DNA of 41,548 nt from contig JAKAJC010000011.1 in NCBI GenBank assembly GCA_021814005.1, forward strand, positions 1-41,548, given 5' to 3'. Shown here piece after piece: positions 1 to 7,678 of this stretch. A program made the position numbers and the translations under genes. This DNA comes from Microcaldota archaeon. Lineage in GTDB: Archaea > Micrarchaeota > Micrarchaeia > Anstonellales > Anstonellaceae. Positions within the stretch are counted from its first letter, which is position 1; every line of letters starts with the position of its first letter. The notes under the pieces were generated by a model, which saw only the letters and a list, made by a program, of their open reading frames with translations, had not been told where the DNA came from and ran no database searches.

Positions 1-462
1 AACCACATGGCGCAATATGCGCTCAAAGAGGCGCTCGACGGCCCGCACGAAGCCACAAACAAAATGGTAAAATCATTCCACGAGCGGCGCGACCTCATAG
101 TCGGCCTGCTCAACCAGATTGACGGCGTGTCCTGCCTCTCTCCGGGCGGCGCATTCTATGCTTTCCCCAACGTGACAAAGGCCGTGAAACGCCTCGGTTT
201 GGCCGATGCCGAAAGCCTGCGCGCGCTGCTTCTGCAGAACGGAGTCGCGGTTCTGGCAGACACCAATTTCGGCGCCCGCAACCCGGAGGATGAAGACCAT
301 CACATCCGCCTCAGCTACGCAACTTCAAAGGAAAACATTGTCAAGGGGCTGGCGCGCATGAAAGCAATCATCGAGCAAAAGCAGGCAGGCGCGCCGTCAC
401 AAACAGCCGCGCGGTCGGCCGCGCCGAAGCAGGAAGTTGCGGTGCCAAATTCATCCAGCTGA
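1..462 (+). CDS. Aminotransferase class I/II, C-terminal part (cut by window edge)
   Basis: The reading frame is open from the first base, so this is the 3' part of a longer gene; about 153 residues are visible. The segment with LSPGGAFYAFPN, followed by GVAVLADTNFG and HHIRLSYATSKENI, is the C-terminal small domain of fold-type I PLP aminotransferases of the aspartate aminotransferase group; the Arg in HIRLSYA is the usual substrate-carboxylate contact. The PLP lysine lies upstream of the window. The last 25 or so residues (Gln/Ala/Ser-rich) are a low-complexity tail beyond the family domain. It ends 21 bases before the transketolase gene on the same strand, so the two may be cotranscribed. 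Substrate (Asp, Ala or aromatic) cannot be decided from this part. Confidence 0.85.
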   Translation, partial: NHMAQYALKEALDGPHEATNKMVKSFHERRDLIVGLLNQIDGVSCLSPGGAFYAFPNVTKAVKRLGLADAESLRALLLQNGVAVLADTNFGARNPEDEDHHIRLSYATSKENIVKGLARMKAIIEQKQAGAPSQTAARSAAPKQEVAVPNSSS

Positions 463-483
463 TTTCTGTGAAAAGGTAGTCCT

Positions 484-2493
484 ATGGGCATTATTGATTC
501 CAGCGGGCAGACAAAGCAATACTCGATTCCCGAAATCGAGAAAGCAGCGGCTGAAATGCGCGGCTATTCGCTCATTTCAATTCATTGCGCCGGCTCCGGC
601 CATTCTGGCGGCGTGCTCTCTGCAATGGACATCATCTCTGTCCTCTACCTCTCTACCCTGCGCCACAAGCCGTCCGAGCCAAACTGGGACGGACGCGACC
701 GCCTCTTTTTCTCGGTCGGACACAAGGCGCCTGCATGGTATGTTCCTCTTGGCTACACTGGCTATTTTGACGTGAAAGAGACGGCCACATTGCGAAAACT
801 CGGCAGCGGATTTCAGGGCCACCCGGACCGCAAGAAATGCAGCGGCATTGAAATCTCGTGCGGCTCGCTTGGGCAGGGCCTCTCCATTGCTGTCGGCGAC
901 GCGCTCGCCGCCCGCCTTGACAAAAAAGATTACCGATGTTACTGCCTGATGGGCGACGGCGAGCAGCAGGAGGGCCAGATTTGGGAGGCCGCAATGGAGG
1001 CCGGCCACTACAAGCTCGACAATTTGTGCGGCATAGTCGACCTCAACGGCCTGCAAATCGACGGCTATGTGCGCGACGTGATGGACATCGAGCCGCTGGC
1101 AGACAAATACAGCTCATTCGGCTGGCATGTTATTTCGTGCGACGGCCACAGCATTCCCGCCCTCCTATCCGCATTTGAAGAGGCGGCCAAAACAAAAGGC
1201 AAGCCATCAGTCATCATCGCCAAGACAGTGAAAGGCAAGGGCGTTTCATTTATGGAAGACAAGGCCGGCTGGCACGGCCGCGCTCCGAACAAGGAGGAGC
1301 TGGACAAGGCGCTGGTCGAGCTTGGAGCGACACACCTGCCAGCCGCCGAAATGATTTCGCTTGCGCACGCCCACCAGAAAAAAGCTGACGCGCAAATCGA
1401 GGCATCCATGCCCAAATTCTCCAAAAATTACTGGTGGAATTCGCAGGCCAACATGAGCGTGCAGATGAAGCCGACCAGAATCGGATTTGGCGAGGAGATG
1501 CAGGAAAATACAAATCCAAACATCGTTGCCCTCGGCGCCGACATTTCCGGCTCGATTAACATCAGCATGTTCCATGAAAAAAATCCCGAGCGGCGCGACC
1601 GCTGGTTCTCGATGGGAATTGCCGAGCAGTCAGGCACCTGCGTGGCGGCCGGCATGGCAAAAGAGGGCAAGATTCCGGTCTTTGGAACCTACGGCGTTTT
1701 TGCAGCAGGCCGCGCCCTTGACCAGATACGCACCACTGTTGCCTACGGCCAGTTCAATGTCAAAATCGCAGGCGCGCACGGCGGCGTGTCGGTGGGCCCT
1801 GACGGTGCAACCCATCAGGCACTTGAAGAGTTTTTCCAGATTGCCGGCATCCCGAACATGAACCTTCTCGTGCCCGTCGATTCGATTGAGACCAAAAAGG
1901 CGGCACATGCCATGATAAGCGAAGTGGTCGGCCCCTGCTATCTGCGCTATGCGCGCGAGGCAACCCCGATTGTTACTGCTGTTTCCACTCCATACAAATT
2001 CGGCGAGGCGACAGTGATTCACTATCGGGGCGAAAAGCCGCAATTTATTGATGCGTTCGAGCACTCTCTCGCATCGTCCGCCAAAAACGAGAACGAGTCA
2101 ATCTCCATCATCTCCTGCGGCCCCGAGCTGGCCGAGGCCATGCGCGCCGCGTGGATTTTGCAAGAGGAATACAAAATCAGCGCCCGCGTCATCAACCTCT
2201 CCACTCTCAAACCGCTTGACAAAAAGGCGGTTGTCGCGGCAGCAAAGGAGACCGGCGCAGTGCTTTCTGTGGAAGAGCATCAGAAAGGCGGCATGGGAAA
2301 TCTTATTTCATCAGCAATCCTGTCCGAGCCCTCGCTTTACGGCCATTCGGTCATGTTTGACATGATTGGCGTCAACGACATGTTCGGCGAATCGGGCTCG
2401 GCATGGGAGCTTGTCAAGAAATTCGGATTGTCTGCCGAGCACATCGCCAAAAAGGCAAAAGAAATGGTTGAGCGGAAAAAGAAAACTGCCTGA
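484..2493 (+). CDS. Transketolase, full length
   Basis: Thiamine-diphosphate enzyme that moves two-carbon ketol units between sugar phosphates in the non-oxidative pentose phosphate pathway. The 669-residue product has the usual order: an N-terminal TPP-binding domain with GHKAPAWY and the GDGEQQEG metal/TPP motif (residues 157 onward, ending in VDLNGLQ), a pyrimidine-binding domain with the activating Glu in MGIAEQSG (Glu381), then a C-terminal domain with SIISCGPEL. Length matches fused transketolases; many archaea carry it as two half-genes, so the fused form is notable. The ATG follows AAAGGTAG. The gene sits 21 bases after the aminotransferase. With the ROK kinase and glucose-6-phosphate isomerase further along, it points to working sugar-phosphate metabolism. 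Confidence 0.95.
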   Translation: MGIIDSSGQTKQYSIPEIEKAAAEMRGYSLISIHCAGSGHSGGVLSAMDIISVLYLSTLRHKPSEPNWDGRDRLFFSVGHKAPAWYVPLGYTGYFDVKETATLRKLGSGFQGHPDRKKCSGIEISCGSLGQGLSIAVGDALAARLDKKDYRCYCLMGDGEQQEGQIWEAAMEAGHYKLDNLCGIVDLNGLQIDGYVRDVMDIEPLADKYSSFGWHVISCDGHSIPALLSAFEEAAKTKGKPSVIIAKTVKGKGVSFMEDKAGWHGRAPNKEELDKALVELGATHLPAAEMISLAHAHQKKADAQIEASMPKFSKNYWWNSQANMSVQMKPTRIGFGEEMQENTNPNIVALGADISGSINISMFHEKNPERRDRWFSMGIAEQSGTCVAAGMAKEGKIPVFGTYGVFAAGRALDQIRTTVAYGQFNVKIAGAHGGVSVGPDGATHQALEEFFQIAGIPNMNLLVPVDSIETKKAAHAMISEVVGPCYLRYAREATPIVTAVSTPYKFGEATVIHYRGEKPQFIDAFEHSLASSAKNENESISIISCGPELAEAMRAAWILQEEYKISARVINLSTLKPLDKKAVVAAAKETGAVLSVEEHQKGGMGNLISSAILSEPSLYGHSVMFDMIGVNDMFGESGSAWELVKKFGLSAEHIAKKAKEMVERKKKTA

Positions 2494-2525
2494 AAAAGAA
2501 AAAATGCGGCCTGAAAAAACAAAGT

Positions 2526-2533
2526 CTTATATT
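2526..2533 (+). promoter_or_regulatory. TATA-like box for the lipoprotein gene
   Basis: The sequence CTTATATT is centred about 26 bases upstream of the ATG at 2555, the spacing expected if the transcript begins at the start codon (leaderless mRNA). It lies in the short AT-rich gap after the transketolase stop. Prediction from spacing and composition only. Confidence 0.5.
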
Positions 2534-2554
2534 CTACCCAAGAGTTTTGCCGGC

Positions 2555-3469
2555 ATGAAACGCCTTCTTCTGTTCGTTGCCGTGGCCGCTCTTTTGTTCA
2601 GCGGTTGTGTTCAGCAGTCTTCCTGTCCTGCCAAATACATGAAAATAGGGACCGATTGCTGCCTTGACGCAAATTCAAACGGCATCTGCGACAGAGATGA
2701 AGGCGCGAATGCTACTAGTGCAGGCGCAGCCGGAGGAGCCGGCCAGACCGGCGGCGCGGGAAGCGGAACTGACATTGTGGTAAATGGTTTGTCTTTTTCC
2801 CAATGGACCGCGCCCGACAATTCAATCACTTTGCAGGTGCCCCAGGGGTGGACTGCAATCGAAAAGCAGGTTGACAAATGCACCGTCAACTGGGCGGTGC
2901 GAAATCCTGCCGGCACCTCTTCCGCTTTCATGAACAATCAAATCATGGTGTTCAAATCCGAGAGCGCGCGGCAAATGTACAAATCCTACGGCTTGCCGGG
3001 AACCGACAGCGCGCCGGTGTCGGGCTATCTCGGCGCCGAGCAGGCGCTCTCAAGCGTTGTGGCGCCTCTTTCAGGCTCAACAAACGTCCAGATAACCGGG
3101 CGTGATACTCAATCAAGCGCCATCTTCTCGCGGGGCGTCTGCATCTCGGGCTTGGCGGCCTGCGACGCGCAGGTTCTTGACCTGACATACACCAGCGGGG
3201 CCGTGCCGATGAGGGCAATGTATCTTGTGCAGTCTATTGACCTCGGCGACGGCACAACATGGTGGATAAGCATCTGGGGCTACGAGGCTCCTGCAGCAGA
3301 ATGGGACAGCACCAATGCCGTCCTGCAGAAAACATTCTCATCTGTAAATTACACTTCTGACTGGGCCTCCAAATGCGGCTCGGTAGCCGGAGCCGCAGAC
3401 GTTATTCATGAAGTGGTAATAGAGCGCCAGAAGGCGGCCGACCGCGCGGCGCAGCAGGCAGGCCGATAA
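2555..3469 (+). CDS. Secreted lipoprotein with a small Ca-site-like motif, function unknown
   Basis: The product has 304 residues. It starts with MKR, a hydrophobic stretch and a lipobox (LLFSGC), so it is probably exported and lipid-anchored at Cys17. Just after comes CCLDANSNGICDRDE, a Cys-flanked DxNxNGxxD/E loop resembling dockerin or EF-hand calcium sites and common near the N terminus of archaeal lipoproteins. A Gly/Ala linker follows, then a roughly 220-residue domain (FSQWTAPDNSITLQVPQGW onward) that I do not recognise; it looks like a beta-rich extracellular module with a central Cys pair. An in-frame extension to 2366 exists but lies inside the transketolase gene. The ATG at 2555 is chosen because it gives a proper signal peptide and is correctly placed from a TATA-like box. 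Confidence 0.8.
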   Translation: MKRLLLFVAVAALLFSGCVQQSSCPAKYMKIGTDCCLDANSNGICDRDEGANATSAGAAGGAGQTGGAGSGTDIVVNGLSFSQWTAPDNSITLQVPQGWTAIEKQVDKCTVNWAVRNPAGTSSAFMNNQIMVFKSESARQMYKSYGLPGTDSAPVSGYLGAEQALSSVVAPLSGSTNVQITGRDTQSSAIFSRGVCISGLAACDAQVLDLTYTSGAVPMRAMYLVQSIDLGDGTTWWISIWGYEAPAAEWDSTNAVLQKTFSSVNYTSDWASKCGSVAGAADVIHEVVIERQKAADRAAQQAGR

Positions 3470-3517
3470 ATCAGAGGCCGCAGCCGAACAGAGACCGCAG
3501 TAGAATAAACCTCTCCC

Positions 3518-3913
3518 TCATATTGGGCCGGCATCTGTTTCAAGCATGTCTGTCACAACGCTCAAAAGTTCGGAAGCCGCGTTTGTTTTCGGCAGAAATC
3601 CCACGCGCGGATAGTGCGCCCGCACCTCGTCCTTCACAACGTTGGGCAGGCCGACAGCCGAGAGAACGAGCACGCGCGTCTTTATTTTCTTCGCGCGTAT
3701 TTTCTCAAGCGCGTCCCAGCCCGACTGGCGCGGCATTATCAAATCCAGTATTATCAGGTCGTACTGGCCCGTCTCCGCCTTTTCCACGCCCTCTTTCGCG
3801 CTTTTGGCGGTGTCCACTTTCGAGAACCCGCACGTGGAGAGGAAAATCACCAGGCTGTTTCTGACGTCCTGCTCGTCATCTATCACAAGGATACGCGCAT
3901 CGTTTTTTTTCAT
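3518..3913 (-). CDS. Stand-alone response regulator receiver protein
   Basis: A 131-residue receiver (CheY-like) domain with no output domain. It has the acidic pair in VIDDEQDV, the phospho-acceptor Asp in LIILDLIMP, the Ser in LVLSAVG where Thr/Ser is expected, and the conserved Lys in GFLPKTNA. It starts one base after the histidine kinase stop codon (TAG, C, ATG) and is preceded by AGGTGGT, so the two genes form a tightly coupled two-component pair. Longer in-frame starts lie inside the kinase gene and lack this ribosome site. Lacking a DNA-binding domain, it probably acts through protein-protein contact or as a relay. The target is unknown. Confidence 0.93.
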   Translation of the reverse strand: MKKNDARILVIDDEQDVRNSLVIFLSTCGFSKVDTAKSAKEGVEKAETGQYDLIILDLIMPRQSGWDALEKIRAKKIKTRVLVLSAVGLPNVVKDEVRAHYPRVGFLPKTNAASELLSVVTDMLETDAGPI

Positions 3914-3914
3914 G

Positions 3915-5774
3915 CTAACCACCTTCCTGTTTTGTCGGTATGGAGAAAATGAAAACTGCCCCATTCGGCTTGTTGGGCCTGTACACCACGCTGCCCGAAT
4001 GCCCGTGCGCAATTTCGCGCGTGATAAAGAGCCCCACCCCTGTTCCGGGGCCGTTGGGGTCCTCCTTGAAAAACCTCTGGAAAAGTTTCTGCCGATTCTC
4101 GGGCTTGATTCCCGGCCCGTTGTCGGCGACCGAGAAGAACACGTATCCTTTCTCCTGCCACACCTTGACGTGGATGTCCCGCGAATTGCAGTGCTTCACC
4201 GCGTTGGAGAGAAGGTTGTCGAGCGCGTACTGCAGCAGCCTGCGGTCTCCCATCACCATCACGTGTTTAGTGCTGCATGCCGCGTGTATCTTCGCGTTCT
4301 TGACGCGGGCGAAGTCGCGGTACACCCCGACCGAGCCGCGCGCAATCTCGCAGAAGTCGAGCCTCTCTTTTTTCATGGCCCTGCTCTGTTCGAAGCTTGA
4401 GAGCTGGATGATTTCCTCTATTTTCTGCTTGAGCAGGAGCATGTTGCGGTTTATCATCATCTGGCTGTCCTGCAGCTGGCGCGGGCTCTCCTTGCCGCTC
4501 ATTATCGCCGCCATGTTCATCTCGATGACCGAAAGCGGGCTTTTCAGCTCGTGGCCGATGCTGAAGAGGAAGCGGTTCTTCATCTTCTCCACGCGCTTGA
4601 GGCGCATGTTCGCGTTCTCGAGCAGGCGCGTCTTCTGCTTCACCTCGCGGTGCAGCTGGCGGTTGTAGTTGATATGGCCGCGCAGAAGCTCGTCCTGAGT
4701 CGCCGAGAGGCGGGCCAGCATTCGGTTTATGTTCACTGCCAGTTGCGATATCTCGTCCTCGTCTTTGGGGTTTTTCAGCGAGATGCGCTTGGGATGGCGG
4801 TCCGACTTGCCGATAACCTCGGCCTGGTCCTCCAGCTCGTTGAGGCGCGAGAGCACGAACCTGTTCAAAAGCACGAAGTTGAGCAGTTCGAAGAAAACCG
4901 CAATGACCGTGAACGCCACCATCATGTAATACATGGAGGTTTCGAACTGGGCGCGCTCTGTCCGCCCGCGCTCGATGCGCAGGACTGCGACCGGGCGGCC
5001 GTAGAGGTCCATTACCACTGAATAGGCTGCATGGTATTTTGTGTCAAGATTTTTCACCAGAACCTCGTCACCAGACTTCAGCAGCTCGGCTATCGCGAAG
5101 CGGGCGTCCTGCGGCATGTTGTCTGTCATCAGCCACGCTTCTATGTCCAGATTGGAATTGTTCGCCCCGCCCAGCCTGCTGATTGTGGCGTGGGAAATGT
5201 ATTTTCCCATAAGCAGCGTCCCGTGCGTCGGGCCCTCCCCCTTGCTGGTCAGAATGGGCTGCGCCGCTACTGCGGTCAGCCGCTCGTCGACAACCATGAG
5301 GCCGTGGGCATGATTCTCGGCGCTTGAGTTGGCAAGCTCGTTTTTGGCAACAAGAAACGGGGCGTCCGCTTCTGGCGAAATAAGCTCCTGCGGGGTCGGC
5401 GGCGGCGCGGCGGCTCCTGTTTTCACCATCTTGAGAAGAATCGCCGTGCCCTCGACATTGTAGAATCCGATTATGTCTATGTTGGCTGCGGCAAGCGACG
5501 CGTCCTCGAGATTGCTTCTGATGTAGTCCGCGCCCGGCTCCTGCATGAAATTGTATGTGTCGTCCCATGTCGCCCAGTCGCCGAGAGTCCGGTCAACCTG
5601 CATCGACTCGTCACCAAGCCGCATCTTGGCGTCATACGCGATATTGACAAGATTGGATGTCTCAATCGACGCAACGCTTTCGCTCATCAGCATGTAGACC
5701 ATCAAATAGAGCCCGATTAGGACTATCGCTACACTAAGGCCCGTTATGATGAGTGTTTTCTGGCGAATCTTCAT
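3915..5774 (-). CDS. Membrane sensor histidine kinase with CHASE4 domain
   Basis: The 619-residue product has one N-terminal membrane helix (about residues 7-30), an extracellular sensor region with the DWATWDDTY signature of CHASE4, a second membrane helix (about 285-310), a HAMP-like linker and coiled coil, a HisKA domain with the phospho-accepting His408 in SIGHELKSPLS, and a HATPase domain with N box (DNLLSNAVKH), G1 (DNGPGI) and G2 (GTGVGLFI). It is thus a complete kinase expected to signal to the receiver encoded one base downstream. A TTG at 5798 would add eight residues, but the ATG at 5774 follows GGAGAG at good spacing. A TATA-like GTTTTAA lies at about 5808-5814. The sensed ligand is unknown. 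It shares the intergenic region with the divergent tRNA gene. Confidence 0.95.
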   Translation of the reverse strand: MKIRQKTLIITGLSVAIVLIGLYLMVYMLMSESVASIETSNLVNIAYDAKMRLGDESMQVDRTLGDWATWDDTYNFMQEPGADYIRSNLEDASLAAANIDIIGFYNVEGTAILLKMVKTGAAAPPPTPQELISPEADAPFLVAKNELANSSAENHAHGLMVVDERLTAVAAQPILTSKGEGPTHGTLLMGKYISHATISRLGGANNSNLDIEAWLMTDNMPQDARFAIAELLKSGDEVLVKNLDTKYHAAYSVVMDLYGRPVAVLRIERGRTERAQFETSMYYMMVAFTVIAVFFELLNFVLLNRFVLSRLNELEDQAEVIGKSDRHPKRISLKNPKDEDEISQLAVNINRMLARLSATQDELLRGHINYNRQLHREVKQKTRLLENANMRLKRVEKMKNRFLFSIGHELKSPLSVIEMNMAAIMSGKESPRQLQDSQMMINRNMLLLKQKIEEIIQLSSFEQSRAMKKERLDFCEIARGSVGVYRDFARVKNAKIHAACSTKHVMVMGDRRLLQYALDNLLSNAVKHCNSRDIHVKVWQEKGYVFFSVADNGPGIKPENRQKLFQRFFKEDPNGPGTGVGLFITREIAHGHSGSVVYRPNKPNGAVFIFSIPTKQEGG

Positions 5775-5858
5775 CAGACTCTCCGTCAGCCAATTCAATG
5801 GTGCGGGTTAAAACACTTGTGCTTTGCGGAAGCGTCGGCCAATGCTTTCCATAACCTT

Positions 5859-5866
5859 CTTTAAAT
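5859..5866 (+). promoter_or_regulatory. Possible TATA box for tRNA-Trp
   Basis: CTTTAAAT lies about 42 bases upstream of the mature tRNA 5' end. This would place transcription start about 15 bases before the tRNA, leaving a short leader for RNase P to remove. Inferred from spacing only. Confidence 0.4.
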
Positions 5867-5904
5867 CCACCTCGCCAAATGAAATCAACAACCCGTAAAT
5901 ATGC

Positions 5905-6011
5905 GGGGTCGTGGCGTAAGCTGGTAGCGCGGCAGGCTCCAGGTCGGTCCCTTCGCAAGAAGAAGACCAAAAAGAAACCTGCATGTTAGGGTTCAAATCC
6001 CTACGATCCCA
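5905..6011 (+). tRNA. tRNA-Trp (anticodon CCA) with an intron of about 34 nt
   Basis: Acceptor stem GGGGTCG pairs with CGATCCC (one G-T), with A as discriminator base. The D arm is GCG-TAAGCTGGTAG-CGC. The anticodon stem GCAGG (5932-5936) pairs with CCTGC (5978-5982), and the T arm is TAGGG-TTCAAAT-CCCTA. The anticodon loop reads CTCCAG, then is interrupted, then A; anticodon CCA is at 5939-5941. About 34 bases (near 5943-5976) are extra and sit between positions 37 and 38, the canonical archaeal intron site. The intron can fold through GGTC (5946-5949) with GACC (5965-5968). The exact bulge-helix-bulge splice points are uncertain. The 3' CCA is not encoded. Confidence 0.9.
5943..5976 (+). 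other. Predicted tRNA-Trp intron
   Basis: These bases break the anticodon loop after position 37. Removing them restores a seven-base loop, CTCCAGA. Boundaries could shift by one or two bases depending on which bulge-helix-bulge the splicing endonuclease recognises. Confidence 0.7.
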
Positions 6012-6159
6012 CAGAGCTTTTTGCGCTCGAGGCGCAAAAACCTCGGAAAAACCAATTATCATTGGAGTTCCCGAACGATACAAATACCTCGGAAAAAACA
6101 AAATCTCGAAAAATAAAATCCGGCGCAGATGGGCAAGCGCCAATCATGGAGATGAAAAC

Positions 6160-6651
6160 ATGGCCGTCAGGATATTCGCCACCGGAGGCACCTTCGACAA
6201 GGAATACAACGAGCTGAACGGCACGCTGTTTTTCAAGGAGAGCCACGTGCCCGAGATGCTGAAGCTCGGGCGCTGCGAAACCGACATCGAATTCCGCACG
6301 CTCATGATGATGGACAGTCTCGCGCTGAAGGACTACGACCGGCGCATCATTTTGGAGAACTGCCGCTCCTGCCCCGAGGACAAAATCGTAATCACGCACG
6401 GCACCGACAGCATGGTGGAGACGGCCAAGATGCTGCAGGCCAATATCAAGGACAAGACAGTGGTGCTCACCGGCGCCATGATTCCCTACAAATTCGGCTC
6501 ATCTGACGGGCTGTTCAATCTGGGCTGCGCAATCGCCTACGCCAAGGCCCTGCCGCACGGCGTCTATGTTGTGATGAACGGCCACTGCTTCAATCCATCC
6601 AACGTGTTCAAGAACCGCGCCGTCGGCAAGTTCGAGAAGCTCCGCAAGTGA
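6160..6651 (+). CDS. Asparaginase N-terminal-domain protein (single domain)
   Basis: The 163-residue product matches the N-terminal half of type I/II L-asparaginases. It has the nucleophile-loop motif ATGGTFDKEY, the second catalytic segment THGTDSM and the LTGAMIPYKFG segment. Full asparaginases are about 330 residues with a second domain that completes the active site at the dimer interface. That domain is missing here and no continuation follows the stop. The short form is either a family of single-domain homologues or an inactive derivative. The ATG at 6160 follows GGAG (6148-6151); longer in-frame starts run into the tRNA gene. Expected reaction if active: asparagine to aspartate and ammonia. 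Confidence 0.85.
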   Translation: MAVRIFATGGTFDKEYNELNGTLFFKESHVPEMLKLGRCETDIEFRTLMMMDSLALKDYDRRIILENCRSCPEDKIVITHGTDSMVETAKMLQANIKDKTVVLTGAMIPYKFGSSDGLFNLGCAIAYAKALPHGVYVVMNGHCFNPSNVFKNRAVGKFEKLRK

Positions 6652-6860
6652 ATAAGAAATGCGTCTCAGAGCTCCAGGTTTTGATCATGCCCCGCCCGCA
6701 AGCGGACGGGAATCAGCAAACCTGTTTGTCATCATTGACGTGTCATATTTGGGCCTAAAGGATAAAATGGCTTTTGCGCCCGCCCCTGCTGAATGTTTTG
6801 CCGCCCGCTCATCCGCAGCCAACACTTGGGTTTTTATTTTCATTCTCTTCTCAATTATTC

Positions 6861-7571
6861 GTGGCGACCAGACAACACAAAAAAAGGGCTTTAGGCGCAA
6901 AAAAAGGCGGGAAAAATGCACGTCCCCATGCAAAGCGCGCGTCCGGGCCAGCGGTTCTTATCTCAAAAATCACCAAAACCCCCAAGCGCCGCCTCTCGCA
7001 TTCATTCGGCAATCCGTTCGCGATTCCCTGGCCATCCTCAGCCCTGCCCCCCAAAACCGCGCAGCGCATAGTCGCGCTGGGCCGCATACAGCACCGCCTC
7101 TGGAGCTGGACCGTGGTGCTGGCGCTCGTGCTTCTGGTAATAGTTTCATTTTTCGAGCTGGCCCCTCTCTTCGGCTGGTGGCCTCCTCCGACCGCAGCGC
7201 GCGAGCGGCTGCTGGAGCAGGCCGACCTCACGGCGCTTTTAGTGCTTGTTCTCGAGATGATTGCGCAGTACCGCGCCGCGCGCAACAAGGCGCTTTTCGT
7301 GCGCCACAACTGGTTTCTCATCCTCGCGCTCCTGCCTTTCGGCGTGCTGCTGCGCGCGTCCAGCCTGCTCGAAGGCGCAAGGGCGGTGCGCGCAGTGCAG
7401 GTCTGGGGAAAGATGGACGAGCTGCGCCTGGTGCTGCCGAGCATGGATGTTCCGCTTTTCACCCCGCTCATAGTCTGGGGCGAGAACGCCGCCCATCTTT
7501 TCACGCAATGGACCGGCTGGAATGAATTTGTCGAACTGCTGGCTAACATATCGAGGCGCATGTTCAGATAA
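6861..7571 (+). CDS. Membrane protein resembling a voltage-sensor domain without a pore
   Basis: The product has about 236 residues from a GTG at 6861, chosen because a T-rich TATA-like stretch at about 6830-6838 sits 25-30 bases upstream. The N-terminal 75 residues are very basic and probably cytoplasmic. A first membrane helix (WSWTVVLALVLLVIVSFF) is followed by a second with an acidic residue (LTALLVLVLEMIAQYRAARN), a third (HNWFLILALLPFGVLLRAS) and a segment with regularly spaced arginines (RASSLLEGARAVRAVQ). This order resembles S1-S4 of voltage-gated cation channels, but no selectivity filter or S5/S6 pair follows. The resemblance is by pattern, not alignment. Gene and membrane location are fairly sure; function and start are not. 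Confidence 0.6.
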   Translation: MATRQHKKRALGAKKGGKNARPHAKRASGPAVLISKITKTPKRRLSHSFGNPFAIPWPSSALPPKTAQRIVALGRIQHRLWSWTVVLALVLLVIVSFFELAPLFGWWPPPTAARERLLEQADLTALLVLVLEMIAQYRAARNKALFVRHNWFLILALLPFGVLLRASSLLEGARAVRAVQVWGKMDELRLVLPSMDVPLFTPLIVWGENAAHLFTQWTGWNEFVELLANISRRMFR

Positions 7572-7647
7572 ATCCAGACAACTCCCGCTCAGATATCCGG
7601 ACCAATCCCGCTCAGACAATTCCGCATTTCTGGCCGGGCAAACACTA

Positions 7648-7656
7648 CTTTTATAA
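7648..7656 (+). promoter_or_regulatory. TATA box for the beta-lactamase-fold lipoprotein
   Basis: CTTTTATAA is centred about 26 bases before the ATG at 7679, which predicts a leaderless transcript. No ribosome binding site precedes that ATG. Confidence 0.6.
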
Positions 7657-7678
7657 TCATGGCTCGCGTGAGCACGCC

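Noticed and set aside
5983-6159. Extended N terminus for the asparaginase starting inside the tRNA gene
   Set aside because: The upstream part overlaps the tRNA 3' exon and has no family similarity; the ATG at 6160 has a ribosome site and begins the conserved domain.
6652-6860. Extra small gene after the asparaginase
   Set aside because: An open frame runs from 6659, but its product is compositionally odd, overlaps the better membrane-protein frame and lacks a ribosome site.
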